From Petrosia ficiformis (Eukaryota; Porifera; Demospongiae; Haplosclerida; Petrosiidae): a stretch of 64,000 nucleotides of DNA. A program made the position numbers and the translations under genes. Shown here in pieces: positions 1 to 11,500 of this stretch. The first letter of the stretch is position 1. Each line of letters starts with the position of its first letter. The notes under the pieces are model-generated. The model did not search any database and was not told where the DNA came from. It saw only the letters and a list, made by a program, of their open reading frames with translations. The DNA is taken from positions 32,927,212-32,991,211 of the forward strand of contig OX345636.1 in the NCBI GenBank assembly GCA_947044365.1, in the 5' to 3' direction.

Positions 1-264
1 TGTAGGGGAGAATTAAACATTCCCATAAAGGAACACAACATAACACCAATACTAGGCTTACACAAATGGAAAATAATTTGGATTAACATGTTTGTTGGAG
101 CAGTAAAACATTAACCCGCCATAAGCAAGTTATTGCATAATAATATCATAATTATGTATGTCATTATTACCATAAGTGCATTTTTGCATAATTATACCAC
201 ACCACACAGTGCCGTATCCACTATTGATATTTTTCCACTATATTGTACAATACAGTCTACTACA

Positions 265-700
265 TTTGCTTCAAGGTAGTGCAAATATCGACGGTACAAG
301 TCTAGCAATTCCAAAGTTATAAGTGAAGGAAGACACCAAGTGTGGGCATTGGCATTGACAACAGCACTTTCAAATGCTTGCCTTGATGCTTTCATGTTGC
401 TAACAAAGCATGGTTTTGGTATTTATGATTTTCTTGGAAGGTTTTCTTTCAAACAAAGTAAGTTATAACTCTGTGTTGTTTAAAATGTTGAATTTATGCA
501 GGCGAGTAAAGAATTACCAATAGACTACTAAATTTCGAAGCATTCGCCTTACTGTCTTTCTGCTGGTAATGAGTTTACATCTATGGTTTTCTTAACACCT
601 CTTCTCTGCAGTAAAGCATATTAGAATTCTGAGACTTATAAAATTCAAGAGCTGAAAAAGTCAGTTATTAGACGCTCTGCCCACATATTTTTAAAAATTA
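265..700 (+). repeat. Dispersed repeat family A, copy 1
   Basis: First of about eight diverged copies of one 350-450 bp repeat in the window; others lie near 6485, 11501, 42028, 43235, 54610, 56235 and 62455. Shared landmarks in order are a 'cactttcaaa' then 'gcttgcc' block, 'aacaaagcatg', a 'ttataactctgtgt.gtttaaaatg' stretch, 'ctgctggtaatg', and a terminal 'ctctgcccacat'. The short minus-strand ORF here lies within the repeat and has no independent support. No coding domain is visible, so this is probably a non-autonomous transposable element. Confidence 0.7.
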
Positions 701-707
701 AATTATG

Positions 708-1102
708 GTTGCACCAATACTAGTATAGGGATCTGAATAGGTGCCTATATTGAAGATATAAGCAGAGTATCGGTATAGGCAACTGCATTGCCTATACATT
801 GCCTATACAGCTTACACAATATTTTTCAGGCTTTGCAGATTACATTACTGTCAAACTGCACAAGTACAATCTGAAGATGTGTGCAACCAAGGCTGAATAT
901 GTCTGTAACTACATGTACATGTACAATGTACTTTGGGCTGAATGTATAGCACTCGAACAATAGAATAATTTACGTGTGAACAGTTGTAAACTAGATAAAT
1001 ACAACTATATATTTCACACAGACAATATCGGATTGGATCTACATATAGGCAATATAGATTATGAAATACAGGCATATAGGCCAATTGCTGTATAGGTGCA
1101 AC
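708..1102. mobile_element. Segment bounded by a short inverted repeat GTTGCACC..GGTGCAAC
   Basis: The segment opens with gttgcaccaatac and closes with the inverse, tataggtgcaac. Subterminal 'attgcctatac' and 'cctatat' motifs recur in both orientations near each end, which suggests a small non-autonomous DNA transposon. No convincing target-site duplication is visible, so its boundaries and class are uncertain. Confidence 0.4.
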
Positions 1103-1639
1103 ACTATTAATTTTGGTGATGTAAATAACAATGCCCACTTTACTTAAAAAGGTTAACTAAACAGTTTCTATTAAACTCACATAATTTTTTTACATTCACC
1201 AGCTGTTGCAAGTAACTGTTTTACTTCTGTTGTCTTTCTTTCCTCTAAATGAGATACAAACATGTATGAATTAATAGAAATTAAGAAGTAAATGTAAGTG
1301 ACATTACTATGACCTACTAGGCCATGACTACCATTGAATAACATATAACCTTGCTGTGAGGTTACTGTTCTTATTTTTTATATTATTCTTATATAACTAA
1401 TCAGACAATTTGCAAGTCAAATGCAATTTTTTCTGGACAGAGCCAAAATGTCTGGAAAATGGCCAATTATGTCAAGCACTTATTAAATTATATAGTGAAA
1501 TTTAGGTTGTTACTTCGTTGACGGGTTCTGGGTTTGCCGGCATTCCAGCCACTGCCAATTATTTATCCATGAAAATTCATGTGTCTAGCATGCTAGCAAA
1601 AGGCGCAAACAAACACACACACAACAAACAAACAAGCAG

Positions 1640-1755
1640 CCACAACGGCTTCATTAAACATTAGAGCAGCTACTATGGCATGGCTTAGAAACATAATCAG
1701 ACACAATGGCTTAGAAAAATAATTATCAGCCACAATGGCTTAGAAAATAAGGAAA
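1640..1755. repeat. Short tandem repeat with an 'acaatggcttagaaa' core
   Basis: About three imperfect units of 25-40 bp carry 'cacaatggcttagaaa' followed by an AT-rich spacer and 'atcag'. The flanking DNA from 1100 to 3090 holds no supportable gene. The small ORFs there have no recognisable domain or convincing splice context. Confidence 0.5.
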
Positions 1756-3098
1756 AATTGAACACTGAATGCCATGTACATGTAATATACATGTATGAAT
1801 GTGTCTAACATATGTACACGTATTTCGTATGATTAATTGAAAAGTGGTTTGAAAGTGTCAAACCAGTAAGAATGCTGACTTTAGACTTCAATGGTATTTA
1901 CAGTAGTTTGACACAGAGGCATGTATTGTAGAAAGGTGAGCAAATCAAAACATGAAAGACATTACGTACAGCAATTGGTTCTTTTAAACAAGAAATCTTA
2001 ATACTCGCTCTAAATCTGCAGGTCTTTTAGGTGTGCTTGGTGCCCACTCAAATCTTACTGCTGGCTGAACATTCTTGCAATTCTACTGTCTGTAGTAAAA
2101 TATTTAATGTGTCCTCATATTTCATAATAGTTCCTGCTCATGCTGCAATCCCCCCTCCAATCATTCCTCACCAACAGTCGCAGAAAACTTGCTATGGCAG
2201 TTTTTTGATGAGCAGGTTTCTAGAGCGAGTGCTCAGAGAAGCACAGGTACATCTGCTTGTACTGAACTACAACAGTTCCTCAAGTCCCCTGTTGTACATA
2301 GAAGCTGTGATCCACTTCAATGTACCTTTGTACAGTAGGTACATCTGTGCCCGCGGAAAGGCTATCAGTAAGGAGTAAGGCTGGTGAACTGTTTTCTATC
2401 AGAAGCAGAATTAAGCTGAAACATGTCGACATGTTTCTGTTCCTGAACAAAAATACTTAACATTAGTATTGTAGTTACTTAACTGTTATTTTGTAGTTAA
2501 TTAACTATTAAATGGGTGTGGTTTAATATCATATCGAAAAAATATTGATTATCCCAAACATTTTAGCAAATATTGATAAATATCGTATCGTTTGAAAATT
2601 TCCCATTTCGCCCATTCCTAAATTTGCATATAAAAAATGACAAAAAGTGACAAGGGTAATTCAATTATTGTTTTCGTATTTCTTTGTTTCCTATTTCCGA
2701 TTTCATCGTTTCTCGTTCCTCCTTTTAGTACTACTCCCCTAATGTAGGCATGACGTAATACACGTGCATGGGCATGTCTGTTTTTGGCGTGATTAACGTG
2801 CATGAATGTTTCTTCGTCAAAGCACTGCGACAATACAGGCTTCTACACTAAAGGAGACTGATCTAATTGTACAAAGATGATGATAGTACAGATGACTGTT
2901 TGTACTACTGCTAATGAATTTGTACTGCCAGTATAAAAGCGTTTTGTAAGTCATAACGGTCATTCAAGGCTTATGACGGTTCTATTCTCTGTCCTTATTG
3001 ATCATACTATTCTGTCTGTTCATCATACTCATCATTACCTACCAGATACATCTATATACAATCTGCAGTTCATTTTTGATAATTTGTTTATTGCTAAA
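1756..3098. other. Non-coding or unrecognised interval
   Basis: AT-rich sequence in which I see no gene. A 115-codon plus-strand ORF at 2031-2378 and a 71-codon minus-strand ORF at 2618-2833 have no recognisable domain. A 'cgaaaaaatattgattat...aatatcgtatcg' stretch near 2535-2595 resembles the interior of the hAT-like elements described at 38324 and 54081, but has no clear ends. Confidence 0.4.
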
Positions 3099-3780
3099 AT
3101 GCCTTAGGGAGCCTATGAAAGACACAGGATTGTGACAGTTTATAAGCATTCAACATGCTCATTAAGTCTGACAGAGATTGTGGAAGCTTCTTGAATGTGA
3201 AGGCATTTGTATAACCAGGTATGTTGATTATAAATTTTTATTTTTAATAACTGTTTTAGGCAAACTGTTGATAGTACTCTGAAACAATATTTTGAAACTG
3301 GAAGGGTTTTTGATCGAGAGGCCAGGTTGTCCGAAACGTTTTGACAAAGCTCAATATATTGCCATAGACAATGCTATTGATATGAACAATGATGACGGAG
3401 GAAGTAGTATGGCATTTCCTAAATTTACAAGTATCTGAGCGTACCATCACCAGAGCAAGGCAAGAACTACATGTAGGATGGCTCAAACAACATAAACAAA
3501 AGATGATTTCTAAAGGAGAACAATTAGATGATGTAATATTATGGATGAATCCACATTTCAAGTGAAATATCATGCAAAAAGCATAATATAATAATAATTA
3601 CTAAATAATTGAGAACAAAGCCCAAATATCCACCTAAAGTTCATACACGGGGTTGAATATCTAATAGAGGAGGGACAAAAATATCATTCACCATGACTGC
3701 AAGAAGGTATACCACCAGAATATTAGATACTATCAAGGAAGTGTATCCAGATAGTCACCGACTACCCCAAGACAATAATC
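3099..3780 (+). pseudogene. Tc1/mariner-type transposase remnant (DDE_3)
   Basis: Frame-hopping translation recovers a Tc1/mariner transposase. In order it shows an N-terminal helix-turn-helix stretch (AYERHRIVTVYKHSTCSLS, then LLECEGICITR and QYFETGRV), VSERTITRARQELHVGWLK, then the first catalytic region as DDVI followed by DESTFQVKYH. A KVHTRG block follows, and the remnant ends at HRLPQDNN, where intact relatives read MQDNDPKH. Stops and frameshifts are frequent, so it is inactive. Between 3219 and 3259 a 41-nt GT..AG segment interrupts the HTH coding sequence; removing it joins ICITR to QTVDSTLKQYFETG in frame. Terminal repeats were not identified. Confidence 0.7.
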
Positions 3781-3920
3781 TAGGGTTTTCCCTAAAGCGC
3801 GTCAAACGCGTAATTGATGCGTTAAAATTCTGAAAACGCAAGCTGCACCTCTAATTAAGAAAGGACATGCCTGTAATTAATTAACCACGTGTAAAATGAT
3901 GGAGCTGAAAAGGAGCACTA

Positions 3921-6251
3921 GCCATTAGCGACAGGTCGTTAGCTTCTCCATATAGCACAAAACGCGGAGAGGTACGACATAGGTGTGGTTAACGATGGCA
4001 TGGCAGCACCAGGTCAATCAGTGTGTCAATGTTCTTTTTGTGGAAACAAATACAAGCATAGTAGCAGCTTGTGTCGTCATCTGACGGATAAACATCATGA
4101 CAAAGAGAACTCTCAGACTGGAACTATTCTTTGTACTGAAGCTAAATGTGATGAAAGGTAATTATTTTAATAGTCTTTATAATTATATTGTATATGTATA
4201 TTTATATAATTATATAGATTTATTAATATGAAAGACCTAATTGAACATTTGGTAGAAACTCATAATCAATCAATTAATGTAACAACAAAGAGTTTCCCTA
4301 ATTTACACAGCTTCATGCAGTGGAAGGAAGAGATTGAAGTTAAATCATCAACTTTATTTGTTTTGCACTCTTCTCCAAAGCAAAGAGTTGACTGCACCTG
4401 TTACTATGCAATAGAACTGGCCAATATAATTCAAAAGGGAAAGGTAAACGAAATCTCAAGATTCAAGGAACATCAAAGATTGGATGTCACTGTACTGCTT
4501 ATATAAGAGCACAGAAATACTTATCAGGAGAAGTCTATGCAGAGATATGCAACCATCATACACATTAGGCCACTTGAAACTTCCTGATTTGGTCTGACAA
4601 ATGATAGCTGCGAAATTAAGTGATGGTGTTACAATATCTGTTATACTGGATTCCGTGAGAGACAGCATTGAAAAGATAGATCGTACTGCACTTGTATGTC
4701 AACAAGACATTCATAACATTAGGCATCAATACAACATAGCTGGTACTAAACTTCACGAAAATGATCATAGAAGTGTTTCATTATGGGTTGAAAGTATGAG
4801 AGATCAAGCTAATAATGATGGCAATGATCCTATTCTTGTATTTAAACAACAAAGCCATGAACAACCCAGTGATATTGATGATATGTCAAAGAATGACTTC
4901 CTTATTGGAATCCAAACTTCATTTCAGAGGGACATGCTGGTACGGTTTGGCCCAACAGCAATCTGTATGGATAGCACACATAGCACCAATGCATATGATT
5001 TCTTTCTTATAACAATCCTAGTCCTTGATGATCTTAGTGAAGGAATCCGTATAGCATGGATAATATCCAACAGAGAAGATGCAGCTACAATCCGACAAGT
5101 TCTTGTTAAAATGAAGGAGAAATGTGGTGACATTCATACACAGTTTTTCATGAGTGACAAAGTATTTGAAAGAGTGCTAAAAACTCAGAAAGGAAAGACG
5201 ACACATCGTCTTAGTGAGATAGATAAGAGGCATAAAGCAATTGATAAAATGAAAGAATCGAGTCAAATTACTCCTCTGAATGATACATCTTGGAAAGTTG
5301 ATTCATCAAATTCTCAGTGATGGTTGACAGCTGTTCATGCTATCTGCGTTGCCGTACTTGTGGAGTATGTGGGCACATTTTTATGTGTACATGCATGGAT
5401 TTTATTCTTCATGCTACTGTGTGTAAGCACATTCATTTTGTCAAAGTGTATTTGACATACATTTGCTGCAGAGGAAGGGGAAAGCAGTGTTTTAGTCGAA
5501 ACTACTTCTGTTCATGAGGATGAAATATCTGATGTTCCTGTACAATTTACTGAGGAAACAACTGAATCCTGCTCTGCAGTTGCAGAAAATGATAATCCAG
5601 ATATATCATCTGTTCAATATTTGTGGAAATGTCTTCAAACAAAGCCAACATCTTCCTCTACTAGGGATAGAGCAATATCACTATGTAAGAAGATCGAGGT
5701 TGCATTACTTAATTGCACAAATATGGATGCCATTATGACAGGAATGAAACACTTAAATGCAGCTTACACTGTAATTAATGCAATGGAGTCACATGTAGTA
5801 AATGACAGAAAAGTTTGCTGCCAGAAAGAGAATAGCTCCGAATACTAATTTTGAAAAGCAGACTTGTTTTAAATCCACAAAAAAGCAGCGTACTTCATCT
5901 AAAAAATCTTGATCAAGAGAAAGGCCAGTGTATCGAGAAACTGAATGAAGTTGACATTGCGGTATGTGGAACTTGCTTAAGGGAGGAAGATGGAAGTGGT
6001 AACAGACTTGTTCAATGGATTGAATGTGATAATTGTTTGTATCACAAGTCATGCATAGTAGAAATTAATGATGATGAAAATGATGGTGATTTATTTATTT
6101 GTCATTTTTGCTTATAATAAAAATTAGAAAATTAATAATAATAAGATTTAATTATTTGGGCAAGGCCACCATTTTAATGGTCACGCCCACTACGTTTTGC
6201 TCCAATTCCTTAAGTTTACAGAGATGCTAACGACCTGCTTTGCATTGGCTG
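3921..6251 (+). mobile_element. MULE-type DNA transposon with terminal inverted repeats
   Basis: The left end (3921-3950) reads gccattagcgacaggtcgtt then agcttctc. The reverse complement of 6219-6251 reads gccaatgcaaagcaggtcgt then tagcatctc, so the ends are imperfect inverted repeats sharing 'caggtcgttagc'. They enclose the degenerate MULE transposase described separately. I could not find a clear 8-9 bp target duplication. The ends pair much better than the coding region has survived, so the element may have moved passively as a deletion derivative. Confidence 0.6.
4000..6117 (+). pseudogene. MULE transposase pseudogene (C2H2 fingers, DDE core, SWIM, PHD), internally deleted
   Basis: The first exon starts at 4000 (MAAPGQSVCQCSFC). 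It encodes one C2H2 finger and half of a second, with the split finger completed after a 60-nt intron (4158-4217). An F..SF.QWKEEIE block follows, then a frameshift near 4440 into GKGKRNLKIQGTSKIGCHC. Stops occur near 4569 and 4596, before the MULE core at 4601-5320. The first catalytic Asp is in ICMDSTHSTNAYDF and the second in HTQFFMSD. Sequence then jumps straight to VFERVLKTQKGKTTHRLSEI, so the part carrying the catalytic Glu is missing. A SWIM-like zinc segment follows out of frame (5317-5460), and a PHD-like finger (CGTCLREE, WIECDNCLYHKSC, FICHFC) ends at 6115. Non-functional. Confidence 0.8.
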
Positions 6252-6337
6252 TATTTTTGCAATTTCAGGCTGTTTAATACTAGATCTACATGTTTCTGTT
6301 GAACTACAATGCATGCATGCTAGGAGATTAAAGAGAG

Positions 6338-6473
6338 ATGTTTGTAGATGTTATGAGAACAGATGGTATTAAGAAGCGCTACCTATCTGCATATCCATTT
6401 AAACCATATGAAACAGTCCAGATGATTGACAGAGAAGTAAAGGAGGGTGTGCATGAGATGTGCCAGAGAAGCG
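6338..6473 (+). CDS. Candidate exon, unrecognised
   Basis: An open segment, MFVDVMRTDGIKKRYLSAYP then FKPYETVQMIDREVKEGVH, ends at a strong donor (gcg|gtgagtatg). The composition looks like real protein and unlike flanking repeat, but I recognise no family. The open frame continues past the donor only into repeat family A. No partner exon was identified, so it may be an exon of an unrecognised gene or a transposon fragment. Confidence 0.25.
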
Positions 6474-6484
6474 GTGAGTATGAT

Positions 6485-6665
6485 GTGGGCGTTGCCTTTC
6501 AAGCGCTCACCTTGCTGTCTTCCTATTGATAGTGTAGCATAGATGTTATATCTGAGGCTTGCTAAACAATTCTTCCTTCAAATAAATAAATTACAATCTT
6601 GAATCTTATAAAATGTAAGTTTTATAGAGCTGAAAAAATAAACACTCCACCCACACACAGTTCTT
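6485..6665 (+). repeat. Dispersed repeat family A, partial copy 2 (3' half)
   Basis: It matches the second half of the family: 'gtgggcgttgcc', 'ctcaccttgctgtcttcct', 'atagatgttatatctgagg', and a terminal 'actccacccacaca'. The 5' half is absent. Confidence 0.6.
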
Positions 6666-6851
6666 GGTAATTTTTCCCCAAAGGCTTCACCAAATTCACT
6701 AATTCGAACGTTAATTTTGATCTTAGGGTACAGAGCTGTTTGGATTAGTGAGGATCTGCTGTATTGTAGTAGTCTAAATGAGTTGTAGTTGGTGTTTCAG
6801 GCATGCCTTTAAAATCTTTGTGTGTGACCAATTGTGGAACGTGTATTTAAT

Positions 6852-6926
6852 GTACATTCATGTTGAGTCGGCACCAAACTAAATGATATTATCATTTTGT
6901 TTAGTGCCAACTCAACGTGAACGTAC
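6852..6926. mobile_element. Foldback element, 75 bp
   Basis: An inverted repeat with arms of about 36 bp: gtacattcatgttgagtcgg pairs with the end ccaactcaacgtgaacgtac, around a short 'gatattatc' centre. Only a few mismatches separate the arms, so it is a recent or conserved foldback MITE, or a structured non-coding element. Confidence 0.65.
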
Positions 6927-7561
6927 TTTAGTAATATCATGATCAATATTTCAGTATACACGTTTTTATGATACTGTACTGTGGTATAGAAATTAATATT
7001 GAACTTTTACTAAACACCGGTATACCACCCACCTCTACATGCACATCCATTAAAACTTGGAAATAGTTAACTTAAAAGGCAATTTTAACATGTGCTGTAA
7101 GCAGTGTTTCCCACAAAGTGCGTTAAGCACGTTAAAAGACGCGCTTTGAACACGAAGCGGAAGCCACGCTTTTAATTAAAGCTAATCGATTGGGGGATGC
7201 ATACATAATTTTTAACATTCTACTTTTCTTACAAAACATCCAGAAAAATAGTTAGATACTATATTCTGCACTCGTTAATCATTGTGCTGAACTAAGGTAA
7301 GTTTTAAGACTGTGGTCAGTATGGAAAAACATATTTTGCCCGTTCGTAGGTGACACCTCTCAGCCCTGCCCACGACTTACCGAGTGCCAATCCAGTAATT
7401 TCTAGTGAATCAAGACGGATTATACTTGCATCGAAGCTAGAAGAAACTCGATTCTTACTATATAGTTACTAAATTTTAACGTAAGTACTTCCAGCGCGAC
7501 TTTAAGTTCGAAGCACGAATAAAATTCACGAGCCCCACCCAAACAAATTAAGATTACCCAC

Positions 7562-7659
7562 ATGTATCTTGAACCTTTTAATGGGCTTCCATTTGAAAGC
7601 GCAGGGTCTTTCAAGGAAAACCACAGTCCATTACTACAACCACCAGTACGCAAACCTAG
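7562..7659 (+). CDS. Candidate exon, unrecognised
   Basis: The open segment MYLEPFNGLPFESAGSFKEN, then HSPLLQPPVRKPR, ends at a plausible donor (cctag|gtagatac). The ATG sits in a fair context (cccacatgt). No family recognised and no partner exon found. An overlapping minus-strand ORF of 85 codons is probably its shadow. Confidence 0.22.
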
Positions 7660-7967
7660 GTAGATACTGTAAATCAAGTATGATGGTATTTCTGTACTAT
7701 TTTATATTAATCACTTATTATAATCTCTGTACTAACATTAACTCAAATTGTAACACTCAATTTTATCACTTATCACTTGTATTCACTTGTGTTAACAATA
7801 ATTAATGGAAATTTTAATGATGTCGATATATATTTATTATTTAATTAATGTTGGGTGTGGTATTGATTATGATGGGTGTGGGTGTAAGAGTGAGCGCTTT
7901 GGTGAAATTCTGTGGGAAACACTGGCTGTAAGATGTTCGGCAGAAAATAAATCATGTTTAGACTTAC

Positions 7968-8584
7968 TCTTTACTTCATTCAGATCTGCCAGCAAAGCAT
8001 CAAATGAATCTTGTTGAGCTATCCAGTCTTCATCTCGAGACTTCTTAGCTCCTACACCTACATGTACATGTATATCATCACATTAAAATTGAAATTATTT
8101 ATCAAATTAATATTCAATATTTTTTTATCCAGAAATTTCATGACTCTTCTTCAAGCAAAGAAAGCTAGAAGCTTCCGAGTTATAGAATTACATATTAAGT
8201 GCTCTACTCACACATATATTTGGGTTATTAAATTTGACTTACGTCCATATAGTCACTAATGGGTTAACTATGTACATTTGTGTACAAGCACAAAATAGCT
8301 AAAACCTGAGGGAAATGAAGAAATTGCCCTTTAGGCAATACAAATTCAGTTTATAATTCATTTATCATTATCTTCATCTATAATAACTTAAAACCCTCTT
8401 TATAATGACCATTAAAAATCCAAATAGAGATGATTCTAGATACATGTATAGCATAGCCAAACAAATATTAACATATGCAGCCAATTATCTTAACATTATA
8501 ACAAAACAGAGGAAGCACACAATCCTGTAAATACATGTAGTATAATATACTATTCCACCCAATATATACATGTTATTATCAGGA

Positions 8585-8616
<32 letters not shown>

Positions 8617-10898
8617 CACCTGAGGCAATGGAAAAATGAAAAAATGAGAGTTGCCTCAGGTGGGATTCGAATATACATTTACTTCTCTTTTATAAGTTAA
8701 AATAATATCATTATCATTGAATGTAATACTACAACTACTAGCATGAACATACATTGTAATTTTACATTTTACTTAGATATTCATGTATAAATTAGTACAA
8801 ATGTGAATTGTGTGTACATAATTATACAATTCGAAAAGAAGGCTTAATTCCCAGTATAGTCACTACAGAATTACCTTTTGGAGATACATGTAGTCATGTA
8901 CATGTACTAATAAATACTGCTATACGTATACATGTACATGTAGATGTATATTGTATGTACTGACACATGTACTAATAAATACTGAATTAAGTATACATGT
9001 ACATGTAGATGTATATTTTATGTACTGATAAATACTGTTATAAGTAAATTAAGTATACATGTAAATGTACATGTATATTGTATGTACTGACACATGTACT
9101 AATAAATACTGAATTATGTATACATGTACATGTAGATGTATATTGAATGTACTAACACATGTACATGTATATTGTATGTACTGACACAAGCATGAATTAT
9201 AATTATTCTACATGTACATCCAACCCTACCTAAATTGTCATCCTTCTTATGAATCTTTACATGTTCTTTATTCCCATCTTCATTTACTCCAAGTCCTTTT
9301 CCATCTTGCCATCCCATTTTCTCAAGCATGCGAAATCCAAACTTAGACTTATCTACAGAAATTATATGTACATAATGGATATAATTTCACATACATTAAC
9401 TATTGTACTATAGTATAAACATTTAACTTGTATTAGTTATTAGCACTACAAAATACATGACTATATTTCATGTACTGTATATAGAAATCAGCTTGTGGAA
9501 TTTTGTAAACAATTAACACAAGAAGTGACAGGTATATACATGTAGCACAAATGAATCATGGCTGGATCGCACCTCCAGCTGTAATTCTGTAATGCTTGAG
9601 AGTAAGTAGATGCTGTAACTGAATCATGTTTAATTAAAAAGGATGATGCAAAGCAGAATTCCACATTAACACAAACAGTTTCGTGGATATGAAAACGATG
9701 AAACTATAGTGCTGAAATGAATACTGCTTCTTGATATTCAAATACTCGCTTTCCTTAATGAACGAATTGTCAAATATTCGCTTGCTTACTCATCATAAAT
9801 TGTTTGAATTGTTTCTTGTGACCATTTGGCTGTAAATAGCTATAATAGCTGTTTATAAAAACAATTATATGTATTTTTATTGTTCGATCTACGATCTACA
9901 ATCCTGGAAAACCAGTAACACTAACCAAGAAACCTCTCCGCTACCATTTCATTTTCTTGCAAATTACACGTGTTTTGTTTCTGCACTTTGTGACGATGTG
10001 ACTACATTTCATCATTTTTATATCAAAAAATGTTTGTGTTAGTAATCGAAAAGAGTGTTGCTTTAAATTTTGTATTCACTTCAACCAAGGTTAGGACTAT
10101 CTATATGTAATATAGATTAGTTAAAAACAGTTTTCTTTAGTAGACTCCCTACGAAAGAACACTGTTGTTTTTGAAGGGCAGTATGATGCACCTTTCTCTA
10201 TCTCAGAGTAGACTCACACACTACATGTAGACGTGTACTTTGTTGTCAGTACTACGATTACTAGTCAAATGACAGCTTTAGGATCCTTTTCTAGGAAAGT
10301 ATAAGAAGATACACACATCAACATATGGTGTGCTTGAGGGTACTGGAAAACTAATAATTATGAATACTTAATTGTGACTTTTGCTATAAGAATTGTGGAA
10401 AGAACACTGAGAAATGACAGTGTGTCCATTTCAAGCTGGAAACCCTATATACTGTTGTTGTGAATATCACATGATGAAAACCCAAAACATAATTCCATAT
10501 GTATGGTATGGTCTGGTCTATAGAAAAGTTGATGATTCCTCCTTAATCATATTCTCCCTGTGCCTGTTTAGTATGGCACCACTTTAGTTTCTTATCAATG
10601 TATTGTAAATGTCAAGTTTCTGAATGAAAATTCCCTGTATCAACTGACAAGGAAGGCACCTTAATATTCATTACACCATGTCTCCAACCCTTGTATTAGT
10701 ATGGTCTGTAGTATACATAATGAAAGGTGTTGTATGAATTAATTTGTCAGTTGATTCACCCTGCCCAATGGATTGACTGCTCTTCCCCCATCACCCTAAT
10801 AAACCTGAAACGCGCTTACCATTAGTCCAAAAGGTATTTCTTGGGTCTTGGCTCCATTTCTGTCGCTTCCTCCTTTCAGCAAGAACTACTTCTTCCAT
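7968..10898 (-). CDS. PINX1: PINX1-like G-patch protein, N-terminal three exons
   Basis: Three exons on the minus strand give a continuous reading frame: exon 1 10898-10820, exon 2 9352-9230, exon 3 8057-7968, all with GT..AG borders and all split after the first codon base. The product begins MEEVVLAERRKRQKWSQDPR, then NTFWTND, the G-patch (KSKFGFRMLEKMGWQDGKGL then GVNEDGNKEHVKIHKKDDNL), and GVGAKKSRDEDWIAQQDSFD then ALLADLNEV. This order matches vertebrate PINX1, a nucleolar protein that binds telomerase (TERT) and telomere-associated TRF1 and acts in rRNA processing. The C-terminal telomerase-inhibitory and Lys-rich parts were not found, so the remaining exons are either too diverged to see or lie left of the window. 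Intron 1 (about 1.5 kb) and intron 2 (about 1.2 kb) hold repeats. Confidence 0.88.
8580..8662. repeat. (GAAA)n microsatellite followed by a 12-bp perfect hairpin
   Basis: About eight GAAA units at 8582-8615 are followed by cacctgaggcaa (8617-8628) and its exact inverse ttgcctcaggtg (8651-8662). It lies in intron 2 of the PINX1-like gene. The following 'gggattcgaat' resembles an inverted tRNA T-arm, but no tRNA body is present. Confidence 0.7.
8890..9190. repeat. Minisatellite, roughly 60-70 bp period
   Basis: Four to five diverged copies of a unit containing 'catgtactaataaatactg' followed by 'tatacatgtacatgtag' and 'atgtatattgtatgtactga'. It sits in intron 2 of the PINX1-like gene, ending within about 40 bp of the donor of exon 2. 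The units are rich in the palindrome 'acatgt'. Confidence 0.75.
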
Positions 10899-11052
10899 TC
10901 AGACACTCTCAGCACAGTTAGCACACGTGTTAGTCTGGCGTTGCCGCCCATTTTTAGCTGTCACGATCACCACCCCCTACGTCGCGTCGATCGGCTACGT
11001 ACGACCTTCTTTCGTGCGCAATTAGACGAGCTATATAGCTAAAGGGCGTTAG

Positions 11053-11114
11053 TAGTCTCGCGTATCCAGCCCCTCCCACTCTAATAAAGTGGGAGGGGCT
11101 GGCTAGCGAGACTA
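11053..11114. mobile_element. Foldback element with tagtctcgcg ends, 62 bp
   Basis: tagtctcgcg at the left and its near-inverse agcgagacta at the right enclose a stem, cagcccctcccac/gtgggaggggctg, with a 'tctaataaa' loop. The terminal motif is shared with the larger element at 47882-48111. It lies about 155 bp upstream of the PINX1-like ATG, in that gene's promoter or 5' leader, and creates the spurious minus-strand ORF there. Confidence 0.7.
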
Positions 11115-11338
11115 GGGTGCTGTGCTGCAGGATTTTTGCAGCCAAATCAGATTGAAAGTAGACTAGCTGTTCAAATAACCTTTTGTAATCAGGTCGTGCT
11201 GTCTTCTTGCATTGGAATCCTCAGGATCAGGACTGTGTAAGGTAATTGCGGGTAACTCCGGACACACCCAAACTTAGAACAGTGTGTAGTAGTTCTACTG
11301 TAACTAGCTACACACATAGCAATACATTATTTACTCAC

Positions 11339-11400
11339 AAATACGCGATTCACACTAACGAGTAGTATTACTACTACTTGTTAGTGTGAATCGCGTATTT
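11339..11400. mobile_element. Near-perfect foldback palindrome, 62 bp
   Basis: aaatacgcgattcacactaa at the left pairs with ttagtgtgaatcgcgtattt at the right, around a 'gagtagtattactactac' centre. The arms are essentially identical. It is probably a minimal foldback transposon end-pair, though a transcribed hairpin is also possible. Confidence 0.75.
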
Positions 11401-11500
11401 CATGCAAACATGATTTTATAAGGGACAGTGTACTAACGGGATCACCTGCATCGCTGGATCACCCAGATCGTGCATTACATTCCCAAATTAATTTTTTTAG

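Noticed and set aside
851..1138. 95-codon minus-strand ORF
   Set aside because: It lies inside an inverted-repeat-bounded segment, is rich in Cys/Tyr/Ile from AT-rich repeat DNA, and has no domain.
8651..8675. T-arm-like 'gggattcgaat' suggesting a tRNA or SINE head
   Set aside because: No acceptor stem, D-arm or anticodon arm can be folded nearby; it belongs to a simple hairpin.
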